From the NCBI GenBank assembly GCA_029379385.1, contig CM055611.1:19290062-19354061 (forward strand): a stretch of DNA of 64,000 bases, read 5' to 3'. The notes under the pieces are model-generated. The model was not told the DNA's origin. It worked only from the letters and a program-made list of their open reading frames with translations, and ran no database searches. The DNA comes from Quillaja saponaria (taxonomy: Eukaryota; Streptophyta; Magnoliopsida; Fabales; Quillajaceae). The number at the start of each line of letters is the position of its first letter. Within the stretch, counting starts at the first letter, position 1. The position numbers and the translations under genes are program-made. Shown here one piece after another: positions 21,894-35,070 of the stretch.

Positions 21894-23751
21894 ATGAGTA
21901 CTCTGGATGCTACTAGGGCAGAACTTGCTCTTCTAGTTCTATATTTGAATAAGGCTGAAGCTAGGGACAAGATATGCAGGGCAATACAGTATGGCTCCAA
22001 ATTTTTGAGTAATGGTGAGCCTGGTACTGCACAGAATGTTGACAAATCAACCAGCTTGGCACGAAAAGTATTCCGTCTATTCAAGGTTAGGTTTCTTTGT
22101 ATTTGCACTTTCTATTTGAGTGTTTTATTATATGTTGCTTCATTATTTGTTCCTTCTTATAAGTCTTTCTTTTTCTGTAATAGTTTCCTCCTTGATTCAA
22201 TTTCTTTAAGGTCATAAGAGATGCTATCTCTGAATTTTACGCCCTGTTTCTGTCATAGAAAGAAAAAATGATGACAGGAAGAACCTCCAGTCATTTTTTT
22301 TTCTTTATTGGTTTGGTACTCAATGGAAGTTTTTGTTTGAGAGAAAGAAACTGGTGTTACGAATGTATTGAATTTCAACTCCTACTTGTTTCTAAAATTT
22401 GTAATGTCTTATTCTTCACCCTTCAATATGCAGTTTGTCAATGACCTGCATGGTCTTATCAGTCCAACTCCGCAAGGAACTCCTCTTCCTCTTGTTCTGT
22501 TGGGGAAGGTACGAACGAACTGCTGACTTTTTTTTAGAATATTCTATTTTATTCTTCTTGGTAATTTCTTTTTTGATGCTTGTTGCAGTCCAAAAATGCA
22601 TTACTGTCAACCTTTCTGTTCCTTGATCAAATTGTGTGGCTTGGTAGAACAGGCATATATAAGGTATGAAGCGCATCTTGAAGTACTTTCTCGTACTACG
22701 CAGTTGTTTCTGAAAGGATGAGAATGAACAGTATTTCTTCTCTTCAATTGCAGAACAAAGAGCGTACTGAACTGATTGGTCGGATTTCTCTTTTCTGCTG
22801 GCTGGGTTCCTCAATATGTACCTCCTTGGTCGAGGTATGTTGCTTTCATATTTCTTCTTAGGTGTGAAAATGTATGTATCACTGACTTGTTTGTCCCCAT
22901 TCAACATTTCTATAATGTGTTTCATCTCTCATCATGTCAGCTTGGGGAGCTTGGAAGACTTTCTGCATCAACGAAGAAGTTAGAAAAAGAACTCAAAAAT
23001 AGCAATAAATATGAGGTATTTTTTCCATCTCTTATGTACAGGTAGTCAGCTTCCAAGGTTTTCCCTTAGTTCTTTTCAATCTCATTACGTAGGATGATGT
23101 CACCCTTTCCCTTCATTTTCATTTTTATAGTTCTTATGTCCTACCCTGTGAATGCAAGCAGAATGAGCAATATCGTGCCAAACTGAAACAATCAAATGAG
23201 AGAACTCTAGCGCTCATCAAATCAGGCATGGACATAGTGGTAGCAGTTGGGCTACTTCAATTGGCACCCAAGAAAGTAACACCACGTGTGACTGGAGCCT
23301 TTGGATTTGTTTCCTCTCTCATATCTTGTTATCAGGTGCTGCCATTACCATTGTTATATTTCTTCCTAGGTTTTGTTTCACTTGGCATCCTGGGTTCAGT
23401 GAGAACGTATGTATCTTTGTGCTGTACACTACACTTGTCACTGTGTGCTCCTACAGTAGGGTAAACATAAGAAAAATAAAGGGAAAAAAGAAAAAAATGC
23501 ATATTGTGGGAAGGAGCAAGGAATTGCTTTCACAATAGATGGGAAAGTAGTTAGATGTTTGAGACTTTAAATTATCTTTAAAATTATTATGTATATGGAG
23601 GAGAGATAACTTGGGCTGGAGGTAGGGCGTGCTAGGTCGTATTTGCTATTATCCATTTCATGCTGGATCACATTTCAGTTTTGCTTATTAACATATCTGA
23701 TTTTGTGCGTTGCAGTTACTTCCTGCACCTGCGAAGTCCAAAACATTGTGA
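21894..23751 (+). CDS. PEX11: Peroxisomal membrane protein PEX11 (PEX11C/D/E type)
   Basis: Exons 21894-22085, 22434-22508, 22589-22663, 22754-22834, 22941-23015, 23162-23335 and 23716-23751 join in frame to 235 aa, the usual length of the plant PEX11C/D/E subfamily. Hallmarks are the N-terminal LYLNKAEARDKICRAIQYG helix, GTAQNVDKSTSLARKVFRLFKFVNDLH, PTPQGTPLPLVLLGKSKNALL, a central LDQIVWLGRTGIY and a C-terminal hydrophobic segment near GAFGFVSSLISCYQ. PEX11 sits in the peroxisome membrane and bends and elongates it before division. All introns are GT-AG, and six of the seven coding exons end on codon boundaries. An AATAAA at 23817-23822 is a likely polyadenylation signal. Which of C, D or E it matches best cannot be told by eye. 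Confidence 0.95.
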
Positions 23752-24709
23752 AGATAGAAGCTTGTTCTCTTCCATGGTGCTCCAATGTGGTTACAATAGT
23801 TATTTAAAATTTGTCAAATAAATCTTTGTTGTTGTGAGCGGTTTAAGTAATTTGTTGGATAGAAGGGTGATGTTGAATTTCACAATAATTAGTACCTATA
23901 GTGTAACAGCTCATGCTTCTTTATGATAGAAATAATGAATGTTGCACTCTTTTCATCTAAAACAGTTCGGTGGTTTTTTTTTGGGGGGCTGAATAGTTTG
24001 GTGGTTGGAGTGAATACTTCATTGAATTATGACGGAGGTGGAGTCCAATACAGGATAAAGCATGGAATGAAACTCTGATTTAGTAATTCATATCATGGGC
24101 ATGAGTTTCTTAGCAGCAATAAAAAATTAGCCAACATTCCAAAGACATTCTTCGTGTAGTGCCCTAACACTTACTGGGGACTCGCAGATGTCTTGTTGGA
24201 CTTGATGGATGCTTATATGACATGAAGATGGCACGGTTGAATGGCAAAACATTTTTCTTCTTGGCGCGAGATTTATTTTAATTGACCAATGAGCAATACT
24301 TGAAAACCCACAGCAGATAATGTGATTTAAAATTACTAAGTAGTATATAATTTATGAACTGGGAAATCCATATTTCGTGAAGTCCATTGTCCAATAAAGC
24401 GGATACCACAATGTTCATAAAAACACTTGCTCCATTTCATACATGAAAAAAAAGAAAAAAAAAGAAAGATTGTCTTTCACCTGCCAAATCAAAACAAGGA
24501 TTTTATGCTTCACCATTAGACAGGTTATTCCAGAATTATTCACACGAAAGCAAGCTAGTGACTCGCTGTTGAAGCTACACACAGGAAAACCCTTGACTTC
24601 TTGACTTGGTTAAGCACTTCATATAAGACAAGATTAGGATAGCCATCTCATCATCTGGATGGGTAGTGTTTAAGTCTTCATTCAGTTTGACATATAGGAT
24701 CGCAGAGCA
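23752..24709. other. Convergent intergenic region, PEX11 to F-box gene
   Basis: Holds the two facing 3' UTRs. An A/G-rich tract lies near 24446-24470. No gene or element was recognised. Confidence 0.55.
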
Positions 24710-27700
24710 CTATTCTTCTTCAAAATCACCTTCATCTTCTTCCCCGTCCCATTCAAGTGGCCCCATTACTTCTAAGTTTCCTTGAAAAAAATTCACAATG
24801 TGCTGCAAATCTCTAACCCGTCTCTGCAAATAATCAGCAGAGACTGCATTAGGCTCCTTATCAGATAAGCTTGATTGGGTAAGGCAATGAAGCAGCCGGT
24901 CATTCTTCAAAACAAATTTTCCAGAGGGTTTGAGAATTTCAACACCAAATGCAGGTGAGAGAGATTGGCCCACAACTTGAACATGAGACACACTGCAAGA
25001 TGCAATTTCCATTGTATTAGGAACCCCACAAAATGTTATGCAATGTAATCACAAGCTAAAGATCACCGAAGTAATAAGGGATTCCTCTGAGGAAAAAAGA
25101 AGATTAATTTTTAAGCATCAGATTTGCCAGTAATATCATGCAGACTTGGCAAAAAACTTTACAGAAATTCCCATTAAGTTCAGTGGTATACCTCCTAGAC
25201 ATGTATCATTCAGAAGGCTATAATGTGCTTGTAGAGTTGTAGTCCCTATAGTATTGCTTGAGATATCAATTTATTCCCTCCGATTTCACTTGTAATGTTA
25301 TCCTGTGATTGTGTTTTTTCCCTCAAATTGTTGCAATAGTAACCAATAACAAAATGATTCTTATACAGAGTAAAGGAAAATGCATTAAGCTCAGATTGTA
25401 AACTATCCACATGCCAGTGAAAATGCATAAAATGCATTGGTGTGTAAGAATATATAAAATGCATGTATATCAAGCATATCTCTAAGAAGAGTATTCCTAA
25501 GCGATATGCATGAATACCTTGAACCAACAATTAGAATTATGAGAAAGTAATTGATGAAAAGCAATTTACAAGGTTTTCACAGAAAATTGAAATCGACATG
25601 ACAAAAGGACTTAACACTTGAACTTCAGCCTAAAAGTGATTACCGTAGTAGTAAAATTGTGAGTATCATAGCAGATATCAACATTCTAAATTTACTGGCT
25701 TATGTTATTTCATATTGTATAAAGTTCCATGAGTTTTTTTTTTTCCTGACAGAAATAAAATTATATTAAAAAGCATATACCTCACTTGAAACATATATCT
25801 AACATTAAAATGAATGACATGGACTATATAAGTCTTCAAACATACTTAGAAGTATCAAAGTAGACTAACATATAAAGGAAACACACCATATGTAAAATAA
25901 GCCATCCATTTCTTGTTTCTGGACTCTCCCCAGCAGCTGGATCTGCAAAACACCGCCAATGCATAGAACAGGTTCCGGCAGCTTGAACTTCTGCAAGTGA
26001 TTTTCCTGTCAAAAGGAATTGTTTTGAGAAATTAGCTATACTTCTGAATGAGCAAAAGACAACTGGGGAGGGGCAAGGAGGGGATAGGTGCAAAGAAGAT
26101 CAAGAAAGCTGCTCAAGGAATTATTTTTTTTTTTTGCTCAGCTCAAGGAATATTATTTGTCAGCACTAATAAACTGCTAGAATGACCCTAATTATTTAGT
26201 TATCCAGGTTTTACATTCCTAACATTTTCAGCTAATTAAACAATCGCTCTTTTTTCAGAGACATTTTTACCTAAACCGCCCAAAACCTAATTATTCAGTT
26301 TAGAAAACTATACATGCACACGTGGACACAAAAACTTCATATCTTTATTATGAATGCCATGTAAAACTTATCCTGCTTCTGGTTCCACCTGACCTAGTTT
26401 ACCTTCTGAAATTTCAAAATGTATTCATTGTGCATGTCCAGAATTATATGCCTACTAAACATGAGCTGAATGTATCTATCAGAAGAGCAACACTCCTCTC
26501 AACCACGACAGATTCGACCCGCAAAGGCGATTCTAAAATTATTAAAATCTAATCCCAGAACAAGAGAAGTAAGAGGTTCATAACTTTGGTAAAGAGGCTC
26601 CATAATAGTTCTTTAATGTTTTTTTAGCTAAATGACAGGCTCAAGAAAACTAAGTTAACTGATTCATGGTCCACAATATTAAAGCTTCTGACAGCCGCTA
26701 CCACAACATATGTCCCCTCATGTTCACATGCATGAACATTTTGAACTTATCAACTTTCCCTTTTTACTCCACAAAAAAGAAAAAAGGTGAATAAAACATG
26801 ATGTCTTTTATTTAAATCCTGTCGAAATATTATTTCTATCAAAATTGGCGAGCTTTATTGTTTTAAGTTTACATTTTCCTTTACTATTTTTGTTCATGCG
26901 TAAGAGGACTTCTTGTCTTCCATGTATTCTTTTATTCTCAAAACTGGCTAGGTTTTTTATTTTACAAGAAAGTAAATTTTATTGAGAATGGGACGAATAC
27001 AAAATGCTAATAACTATAATTAAAAAAAAAAGAGAGAAAGAGAGAGAGACATTTAGCTGGAAAAGCACATTGTATTTTGAATGAAGCATCAAGTAATGGC
27101 ACTGAAAGAATGTCAATGTATTTCCTAGTTCCTTCAAAATGAATAGGAGAAAAAATAAGTATAGATACCAGCTGGGGTAAAGAAACTAGCAGTATACCTG
27201 AGCCATCGGATACTCTTGTGAAGTGTAGGTCCAAATAAACTGGTCATCAGCTGAAACATGGGATGACTTACACATGAGATCACCTTTGACATCTGTAGAG
27301 GTTTTGGGATGACCCATTTTGAATCGAACAGATTTTGCTGAATATATAGGATAACCCATCTGAAAGAAAGCTGGAGATTGGAACATATCATATCAGTAAA
27401 GGAATCTTAAAAAAGAAAAAGAAGCTGAACAAAGAACATCATTTCTGGAGATTTCAAAGAATACCTTGAAAAGGTTGTATTTTAATCTCGTTAATAACAC
27501 AAAAATCATAGACCAACTTATATAATAGGGTCTCAGACAAATCAGGATTACTTTGTCCTTTACTTGACCAGTATGAAGCTCTCTGTGCAACTATGTCTCT
27601 TGGTTCCAGAGTATTATCAATGCTCTCCTCTGGATAATTATCAGTGCTAGAAGCACCGTATGCCTCTGATATGCAATCTCCAATAGTGGATGATATAGAA

Positions 27701-28265
27701 GCTCGAGCTAGATAAGCATAGACCCTATGGTCCCTCTGTAGAGCTTCCCATTCCATTAAGTAGCTAGATCCAACTTCTGCATTTTCCTTTGTTTCATGCT
27801 TGTTTAATTCAACAACAGAAGCAACTCTAGATAATTGAGGAAACATTCTCAAGCAAAGCTGCTTACAAAGACCATTTACTATCACTGCAGATCATAATAT
27901 TAATGCCATCAGTACTATCAATATTTTTTCTTTCAGAAATCAAACCAGTAAAAGGAGGAGGATTATAAAAACCTCATACTAAAAAAGATAAAAAATAAAA
28001 GAAAAGCAAAAACCTACACAACAACTCAAAAAAGACCTCTCCCGCCAACTTAATGTGGAACTTATACCATTAGCATTGAAAATGACATCCACAAAAACGT
28101 AAATGTACATTTTCAAACTGTTTAACTAACTAACTTACCAAAATGTCGCCAAAACCGTGAAACTGAACTAACACGGACGAGATCAGATGGGTCATCCAGA
28201 CACATAAGAATCTTCATTGACATGTCAGGATCAAGCCACTTGAAGAAATCCATAGAAGATCCCAT
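24710..28265 (-). CDS. F-box protein, Arabidopsis At4g00755 type
   Basis: Minus-strand exons 28139-28265, 27465-27884, 27198-27370, 25887-26005 and 24710-24992 join in frame to 373 aa. The N-terminal F-box (about residues 8-48) reads WLDPDMSMKILMCLDDPSDL, then VSRFWRHFV, and should bind SKP1 in an SCF ligase. The rest follows the At4g00755 family: VFAYLARA-like segment, ASSTDNYPEESI, LEPRDIVAQRASYWSSKGQ, FKMGHPKT, FIWTYTSQEYPMAQENHLQKFKLPEPVLCIGG and LLGRVQKQEMDGLFYICVSHVQVVG, ending in an acidic tail. This C-terminal region looks like a beta-sandwich substrate domain; the substrate is unknown. The start is the first ATG, in the Kozak-like context TAAGATGG. Introns 3 and 4 are about 1.2 and 0.9 kb. 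All introns are GT-AG. Confidence 0.92.
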
Positions 28266-28970
28266 CTTAGCCAATATATATACAAGCAACACCTACTTCC
28301 CTCTTCAACCCTCAACCTTAATTGGCAGTTTCACACAGAAAAGCACGAGTTAGCGTTGATACAACAATTAACGACAACCAAATGAGAACTTGACAAGCAT
28401 AAAGTCCCTTCTTTTAAATTCCTTCAGTGAATACATAAAGATTGACTCTATTAACTTTCCACTTGACCGCTAAATATCTCAGTAATTCAGAACAACCAAA
28501 TTATGACAAAAACAAGGAAAGGCTAAATATATTTCATGATGAAGGAAGCAAATAAAGTAATTCCCAGAACAAATCAAAATGCTAAAAAGAACTAACATTT
28601 AGACACTTTTAGAAGAAAATGCAACAAATTTGAGCTATTGATCATGAATTTCAGAATTAAGAGAAACTGGGTATAGAAGGATAGGGCAATTGTCATTGAT
28701 AAAGAAAAGTAGAAATAGACACATGGTTTAGTGAGGGAGGGAGAAAAAGACAAGAGTGGCAAACGTGGTGCAGAGGACCCGTATCAACAAAAGTTTACCT
28801 TTGGCAAACAGAATAGATTTCTGTCGAGGACCTGAACCCTAGCGAGAGAATTTCAAAGGGGAAGAGGGGTTGTTGGAGAATGCAGGTAATCACAACTTTT
28901 AGAGAGAGAGAGTGAGAGAGAGAGGGTATGTGGAAGGCAGCGGAGAACTTAGTGAAGTTTAGTTGGCATA
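28266..28970 (-). other. 5' leader, leader intron and proximal promoter of the F-box gene
   Basis: On the minus strand a leader exon probably ends at 28799 (AAAG, then GTAAAC). The following intron may end at CTAAG directly in front of the ATG. A (GA)n/(CT)n tract at about 28902-28925 lies in or just upstream of the transcript start. These assignments rest on splice signals only. Confidence 0.45.
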
Positions 28971-31900
28971 ACGAGATACAAAGAAGATTGTAAACTACGT
29001 GGACCCACTTATTTCTTTCACCCTGTAATAAAGAACATTTTATCTATTCCGCATTTGTCTATTTTAATTTATATTAAATTTTTGTAACAAAAAATATTTC
29101 TAATATGAATTTTCAATTCTTTTCATTGCCAAGTGAAACTCATTTCATGAAAATAAGTTTTGGTTTCATCAAGAAGATTATTTTATTTTTCATAAAATCA
29201 TTATCACAATAGCATTTTGGAGCCTTTAAGTGAAGAAAGAAAAACTCTAAGTGAAGTATTATATAAAAAAGCTTGGAATCTAATTATTCAAATTTTATTC
29301 TTCTCTCTTACTTTTGTAAAATATTCCAAGTTAAAGAGATGTCTTTCTGTAGTACAAAGTTTTAAGATTGTATAGAATGATTTGTGCAAACAGAAGGAAA
29401 AAAAATAGTGTGAATTACTATTTGATTGTATATAAATTTGCCTATTTCCTCCTAGTAGTATATTTGGTGTGTTATCATTAAAGTATTAAAAGAGATAAGG
29501 AATATGAAAAGGCAAAAGGAAAAATGCTTGGAGTGTTTGGAAAATGAAAAAAGAGATGAAGAAATGGGAGTGAGTGGGATTCTGGGAGAGAGAAAGTAAT
29601 GTATTACATTGAGGGTTAGTTTATATACATAAGTTACTATTTTATTGTAGACATCAAGAAAGTAAATGTCCTATTTTCTCAGTAAAATTTATCTTTATCT
29701 TTAGTTACAGATACGAAATTATTATTTATTATCAATATTCAAATATATTTATGGATACTTGTTAGTATCCAATTATATCATAGGATACGATTAGATATTT
29801 TTTATATTTCTGGATAAGATATCTTCCAAATTTTAATTTTTAAAGATTTTGTTAATGTCAATAAAAAGAAAAAAAAGCAATAATAGATATTAATATCAAC
29901 AATAAGCAAAGAAATATTTAGTGATATGTAGTTTTTGATTTATATATATATATATATATAATAAAAATAAAAATAAAATACTATTTTTCTTTATGTTTGT
30001 CTTTAACATTTACTAAGAGTTCATATTTTTAATTAAAAAATATAACTAATAAATTTTTTTATTTTTGTTTTTACATTTTAATACTTAATTATGACTAATT
30101 AAGTTATATAAACTAAATTATATTTATAAATTATACAATTAGATTTTATTAGTATAAAAACTATAAGTTATAAAATAAAAAATAAAACTATATGAAAGCT
30201 AATCAAATGATAAGAGAGTAAATATAGTTAAGTGTATGTATTATTTCTAAATTTTAATTAATTTAGTTAATATGTATTGGTTACATTATACATAATTTAA
30301 TAAATAATTGACATTAAACATATAAAATAAAAATAAAAATTATACGAAGAGATAAATCAAATATTCAAACATCCATAATTAATCATTATATATATTACAA
30401 ATAAGTATTATAAATATTTTTACATATATTTATATATTTTTAAAATTATATACTGTTTTCATAATATTTATAATACATATTCAATATATTTTCATTTCTA
30501 AACTAATAAATACTGTATCAAAAAACGATATTTTGATCCTTGATAGACATACCCCTTTTGGTATCATGGTCACTACAGCGTTGCGGTACGGCACAGGAGC
30601 CCTGGGTTGTCGTAACTCTCAACTGCCATAGCCTCTATTCTTTTTTCTTCAACTCTCATCATATTTTTGACCCTAAATTACAAAAATAACCTCCCCTATT
30701 CTCCTTTAGCGCCTCTCCCAATTTCAAATTTCAATTGTATTTGTTTGTCTTGTGATTGTTTTAGTATTTTTAATTTAGTATTTGTTTGTTTTTGTACTTT
30801 TGTAATTTCATATTTGTTTATTTGTGTATTTTTTATTTATTGACTATTTGTGTTTGTTTTTACTATAATTCAATTTTAGTTTTTTATTGAAATTTGTCTA
30901 TGTGAAAAGAATTAGTTTAATTTCAATAAAACCTCAAAACTGAATTAAAAATTACTTAAACATGAATTAAAAAATAAAAATAATTAAAACTTACTTTAAA
31001 TTAAAGTAAAAATAAATAAATTAAATATCAAAACTGAATCAAAAATCAAAACTAATTAATATAAAACATTTTAATTTGTTTATTTTTACAACACATAAAT
31101 GCTCTTTTGATAAGTTATTAAACAACTTCTCTTATCATGGTTTCAGATCATAGTTTTTGAAGTCATTCAAACTGACAACATTTTGTAGATATAATGGTCT
31201 CAGATCTTTCCCACCATGATCTTAGACCATGATCTCTGCCTTTACCAAATGGAGGCATAGTTTTATGATATAATTATTTTTTTATCTAGTACATATTTTA
31301 GCTTCGAATTCCTATTATATCATGAGTTTTTTATTTTGTAAAAGTTGAAATAGTCAAATTCACTTAAGTGTATGTTTGAATACATGAACTTAAAATTAAA
31401 AAATTAATTTCAATTGTATTAGAACTGATTGCTTTGAATAACGTAAATAATTATAATTGTAATTGTAATTGTATTTCCAATACTTAATCACGTATTTGGT
31501 AATTTTTCAATAAGGTGCCAATTATTTTAGACGGTAGTTGTAGTTATATTTGGTGGTTCTCAAAAGTGGTTGTTGTTATCTCCAGATCTCGTCAGTAATT
31601 GTCGTTATCTCCAAAGATCTCAAAGGTGATTGTCATCTTCTTTGATGGTCTCAATGATAGTTGTCGTCTTCTTCAACGATCACAAATGTGATTGTTGTCG
31701 TCATCAATAGATTACTAATGATGGTGGGTGAAAATTGATGCAGGTGTGGCAGGTTGGCAGCGGGTGGAGAAGGCTATTAGTTGGTGTTGCCAATAATGCA
31801 ACATGACGTGCCACCATAAGTTGGTGGCTACTAATTTTAACATATACACAAATGATTTAGAATGAAAATTATTTAGAATTATGATTTTCTTGATTTACCT

Positions 31901-32143
31901 AAAAGAATTGAAAATAATATTTTATAGTTGTTTCTAAACTTCTTGAAATTGATTTGGAAATTTCAATATTAATTCTAAAGTGTACGCCAAACTAAAAAAA
32001 TTATAACTACAAATTTTAAATTTTAATGCTATGGCATTTGAACACAAAATATTATTCATAAAATAAGAAAAATGATAAGTATTATTTTTTTCTACACTCT
32101 TCTCTCCTCTCCCTCTATTTATTCTCCTCTCCTTTTCTCTTAT
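28971..32143. other. AT-rich intergenic region between the F-box genes
   Basis: Very AT-rich, with a (TA)n tract at about 29940-29960 and no coding exon. A less AT-rich patch at about 30540-30720 shows no recognisable gene. A degenerate 30-bp tandem repeat lies at 31559-31710. The sequence looks like decayed transposon DNA, but no superfamily could be assigned. Confidence 0.45.
31559..31710 (+). repeat. Degenerate minisatellite, five units of about 30 bp
   Basis: Successive units begin CTCAAAAGTGGTTGTTGTTA, CTCGTCAGTAATTGTCGTTA, CTCAAAGGTGATTGTCATCT, CTCAATGATAGTTGTCGTCT and CACAAATGTGATTGTTGTCG. The shared pattern is CTCAaaggTgaTTGTcgTcttct. The units are strongly diverged, so the array is old. 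Confidence 0.6.
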
Positions 32144-32858
32144 CTATGAAGCACGGATACGGATACAATATTAGATACGATATGTGTTGGATATAGATAT
32201 ATATCAATTTAAAAAAAAAACAAGGATATAGATACGATTAAGATACGTTGAAATAAATAATTTATAAAATATATATTATATATAAAATTCTTATTATAAT
32301 ATATAATATTCTCTTACAAGATATATAAAATATATATAACTCAAATATGTGGAATAAAAAATTATATTAGAGATATAAAAAGGACATTACACCTTAATCT
32401 CACATTGATATTTTTTCAAGAAACTAGTAAAAAAGCCCGATGGCCCAAAGATAAAAACCTTTCAGTACTTTTTATTAATTACAAAAGCACACCATTTCCT
32501 ACAAAGCAAAAAGAAAAGAAAGATACTGGAAATAGGAAGGCTTTTCAGGTCTGGTTTTATTATTATATGCATACGAAGAGACCTGCAGTTACAGATATCT
32601 CCGGCTGAAATCCAAGGAGTAAGAAGGAGCTGTTAAATGGAGTCGATTCTTCTGCCCCTGCATGTTGCTGCAGAGTGGAGAGAATCTCGAAAACAGAAAG
32701 GAATGAACAAAAAATCAAGGTTAGTGAATTCACCAGTATCCTGCCGTAATTCACCGTACCCAGCCATATCTAAAATTTAAAAAATACTATTTTATTTTTG
32801 GATATGTATCCGACACTAATACGGTACATAATTAATTGGGCGTATCCATGCTTCATAG
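32144..32858. mobile_element. TIR element of about 715 bp, possibly Mutator-like
   Basis: The left end CTATGAAGCACGGATACG (32144-32161) and the reverse complement of the right end (32841-32858) match at 17 of 18 positions. Weaker GGATA/GATACG similarity continues inward. The interior has AT-rich flanks around a less AT-rich block (about 32420-32750) that does not look like transposase. The clear TIRs and lack of transposase fit a non-autonomous element, perhaps carrying captured sequence. No clear target duplication was seen. Confidence 0.55.
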
Positions 32859-33208
32859 CTTCTCAAATTCTCAAATAGATCCTAAAAGTGTGAAGCAAGA
32901 GCAGCAACTAGCATATTTATTGCATATAAGAAGCCCTTCTAAGTTGTTTTGGAAATGAAAGAAAAGGGAAAATTCAAGTACAAAGTGAAGTAGCATCACT
33001 ATTGTTCAAAAGTAGAACACATCAAGTAATTCATTAATTTGAGAAACATAGCAATCAAATTACAGATCTTGAAGAAAAACCATAATATTCAAATTTGATT
33101 CGACAAAAACATTAAGTGCAGCTCCTATATACATGTTGATCCTTTGGAGCTGCCACACGTATACGAGGTAAAACATCTCTCTAATACAGTGCTTCCTGCC
33201 CACAAAAA
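32859..33208 (-). other. Downstream region and 3' UTR of the PP2-A13-like gene
   Basis: Runs from the TIR element to the PP2-A13 stop codon. It presumably holds that gene's 3' UTR on the minus strand. No other feature was seen. Confidence 0.5.
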
Positions 33209-35070
33209 TCACAGAGACTCTTTACTTACATCACTGTTGCATATCAACACAGAGTCTAAACAGAGACCTCCTTTGGTGTGAGTGCAGTCTATCTGGCTCA
33301 ATGAAAAATTGATCTTTGTCAAAACATTATGTTTCTCAACAACAAAATTCCCTGCATGGTAGAGGACCCAGTTCCCTGGATTGTCCAAATAAAAGTGGGA
33401 TACAACATGTTGACCATCAGAAGTTGATAACTGAAACCTTACAGGTTTTATATCCCAACCATGGATGTGTTCGGAGTTACAAACCCGACGACCCAGCCTC
33501 TTGGAAGTCTTGCCAAGTTGCAGTCTGAAGAACATTCTATATGTCCCTGGAGGAAATTGGAATTCAAACTCTCCATCCACTTCAAACCACCAAATTTGTT
33601 GGAGATAAGCAACCGTCTGGAATCTGTACACAACGAAACAAGTGAACCAATAAATTCTTCATACTTCAAGACTGGTAGGAGAAAACAAACAAAGTATAAT
33701 GTACAGAAAAAAAAAAATGCAACTTTAACAATCTCATAAGCCATAACACAAGAAGGTTTGAAGCTTTTGGTGCAGATGAAAATTTAAAGCAAATATACAT
33801 TTCTGAGTGCTAAAGTCTAAACATTGAAAGTAGGAAAAGAGGTTAGATTGGTAAAATGCATATAATGCAGTAAAAAACATATCATAATTAGCATAGGAAG
33901 AATTTACGTGAAGGATACCAACTAGTTTTGTGAGAATTTCCACCCCAATGATTGGGATTAAGGCTTACCGTTGTTATTGTTATAATTAGTATCAAAGGTC
34001 AATAAACAAGGTAAGAACAATGAACATTATCCTACTTCAAATATGTATATCAGCTATGGTAACATTTAACTCTTGGTTGCAAACAGAGAAGCGAAAGGAA
34101 TTTGAAAACTTATTACTAATGGAAACATCCATTTGTATTTGAATTTCATTTTGTTAAGTGCAGCACTCCAGAACTTATCTGTAAGCATAAAATTTGGCCA
34201 TAGTGGAAAGACTTAAAGAGTGAAATAACAAAAGCAGGGAGGGTGAAGAAACCTGCAAGACTTCTTTTTCTTTTCAAGGAACAGATAACAAATTTGCAGA
34301 AAAGAAAAACCATTACCATTCAAGACCTATCACCTTAATCGGGATATGAATTCAAAAGTAACTAAATTTCAGTTCCATTGGTGAATGTAAAACAAACCTC
34401 AGTACAGTAACTGCAATATAATCACAATTCAAGAATAACCCAGTTAAAATCTTAGGCAAAGTATCATACTTTTCTACATAAATTCTTCTAAATAAACTCT
34501 TCAATATCGCTTTTACAACAATCTCACCTCGACTCTTGGGTCGGAATGTGATTCCAGTATCTCCGATCATCTATTCCAGTAATTCTTAAACCCTTGGAAG
34601 AAATGGACACACAAAGGCCACCCGTTCTTTTGTCCAACCAAATTTCCTTTAACAGGCATAATAATCAAATCGAATATTAAAAAAAATCCAGATTTGATAA
34701 AATAAATAAATTTGTAAGGGGGTGTTTGACTCAGCTAGAAAGAGAGCAAGAGATGTACCTTTTCTCCATTATCATATGGATTAGGCTTACAGAGTCTGGC
34801 AAAAATATCTCTCTTACCCAAATCCATGACAGAAGTATCAGTCAACACTTTCTCCACGAGAAATCGATAATTCGAAGGCAATTTCAGTTCCCAGATGAAA
34901 TCTGCTAAAGAAGCACTTCGAAATGCTCTATTCAAGCGAGCCATCCTGCAAATATCAAGTGGGTCCAAATACATCAATACCAATGCCACACAGCTCTCTG
35001 GTATATCTCCAAGCCTCAGCTGCAATGGACCATCCGAATCCGAGAGATACCCAGATATATTCGCACCCAT
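33209..35070 (-). CDS. PP2-A13: F-box protein PP2-A13-like (F-box plus phloem protein 2 domain)
   Basis: Minus-strand exons 34759-35070, 34528-34646 and 33209-33623 join in frame to 281 aa; the Arabidopsis protein is similar in length. It begins MGANISG, whose Gly2 could be myristoylated. The F-box (about residues 20-66) includes [21 protein letters not shown]. After [14 protein letters not shown] comes the PP2 lectin-like domain (about 105-275): [76 protein letters not shown] and [14 protein letters not shown]. The F-box should connect to SKP1/SCF and the PP2 domain may bind glycan or client proteins. All introns are GT-AG. An in-frame ATG five codons upstream is less likely because the family starts at MGANIS. 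Confidence 0.94.

Noticed and set aside
26322..26552. 76-codon frame on the plus strand
   Set aside because: It lies inside intron 3 of the minus-strand F-box gene and has no recognisable motif.
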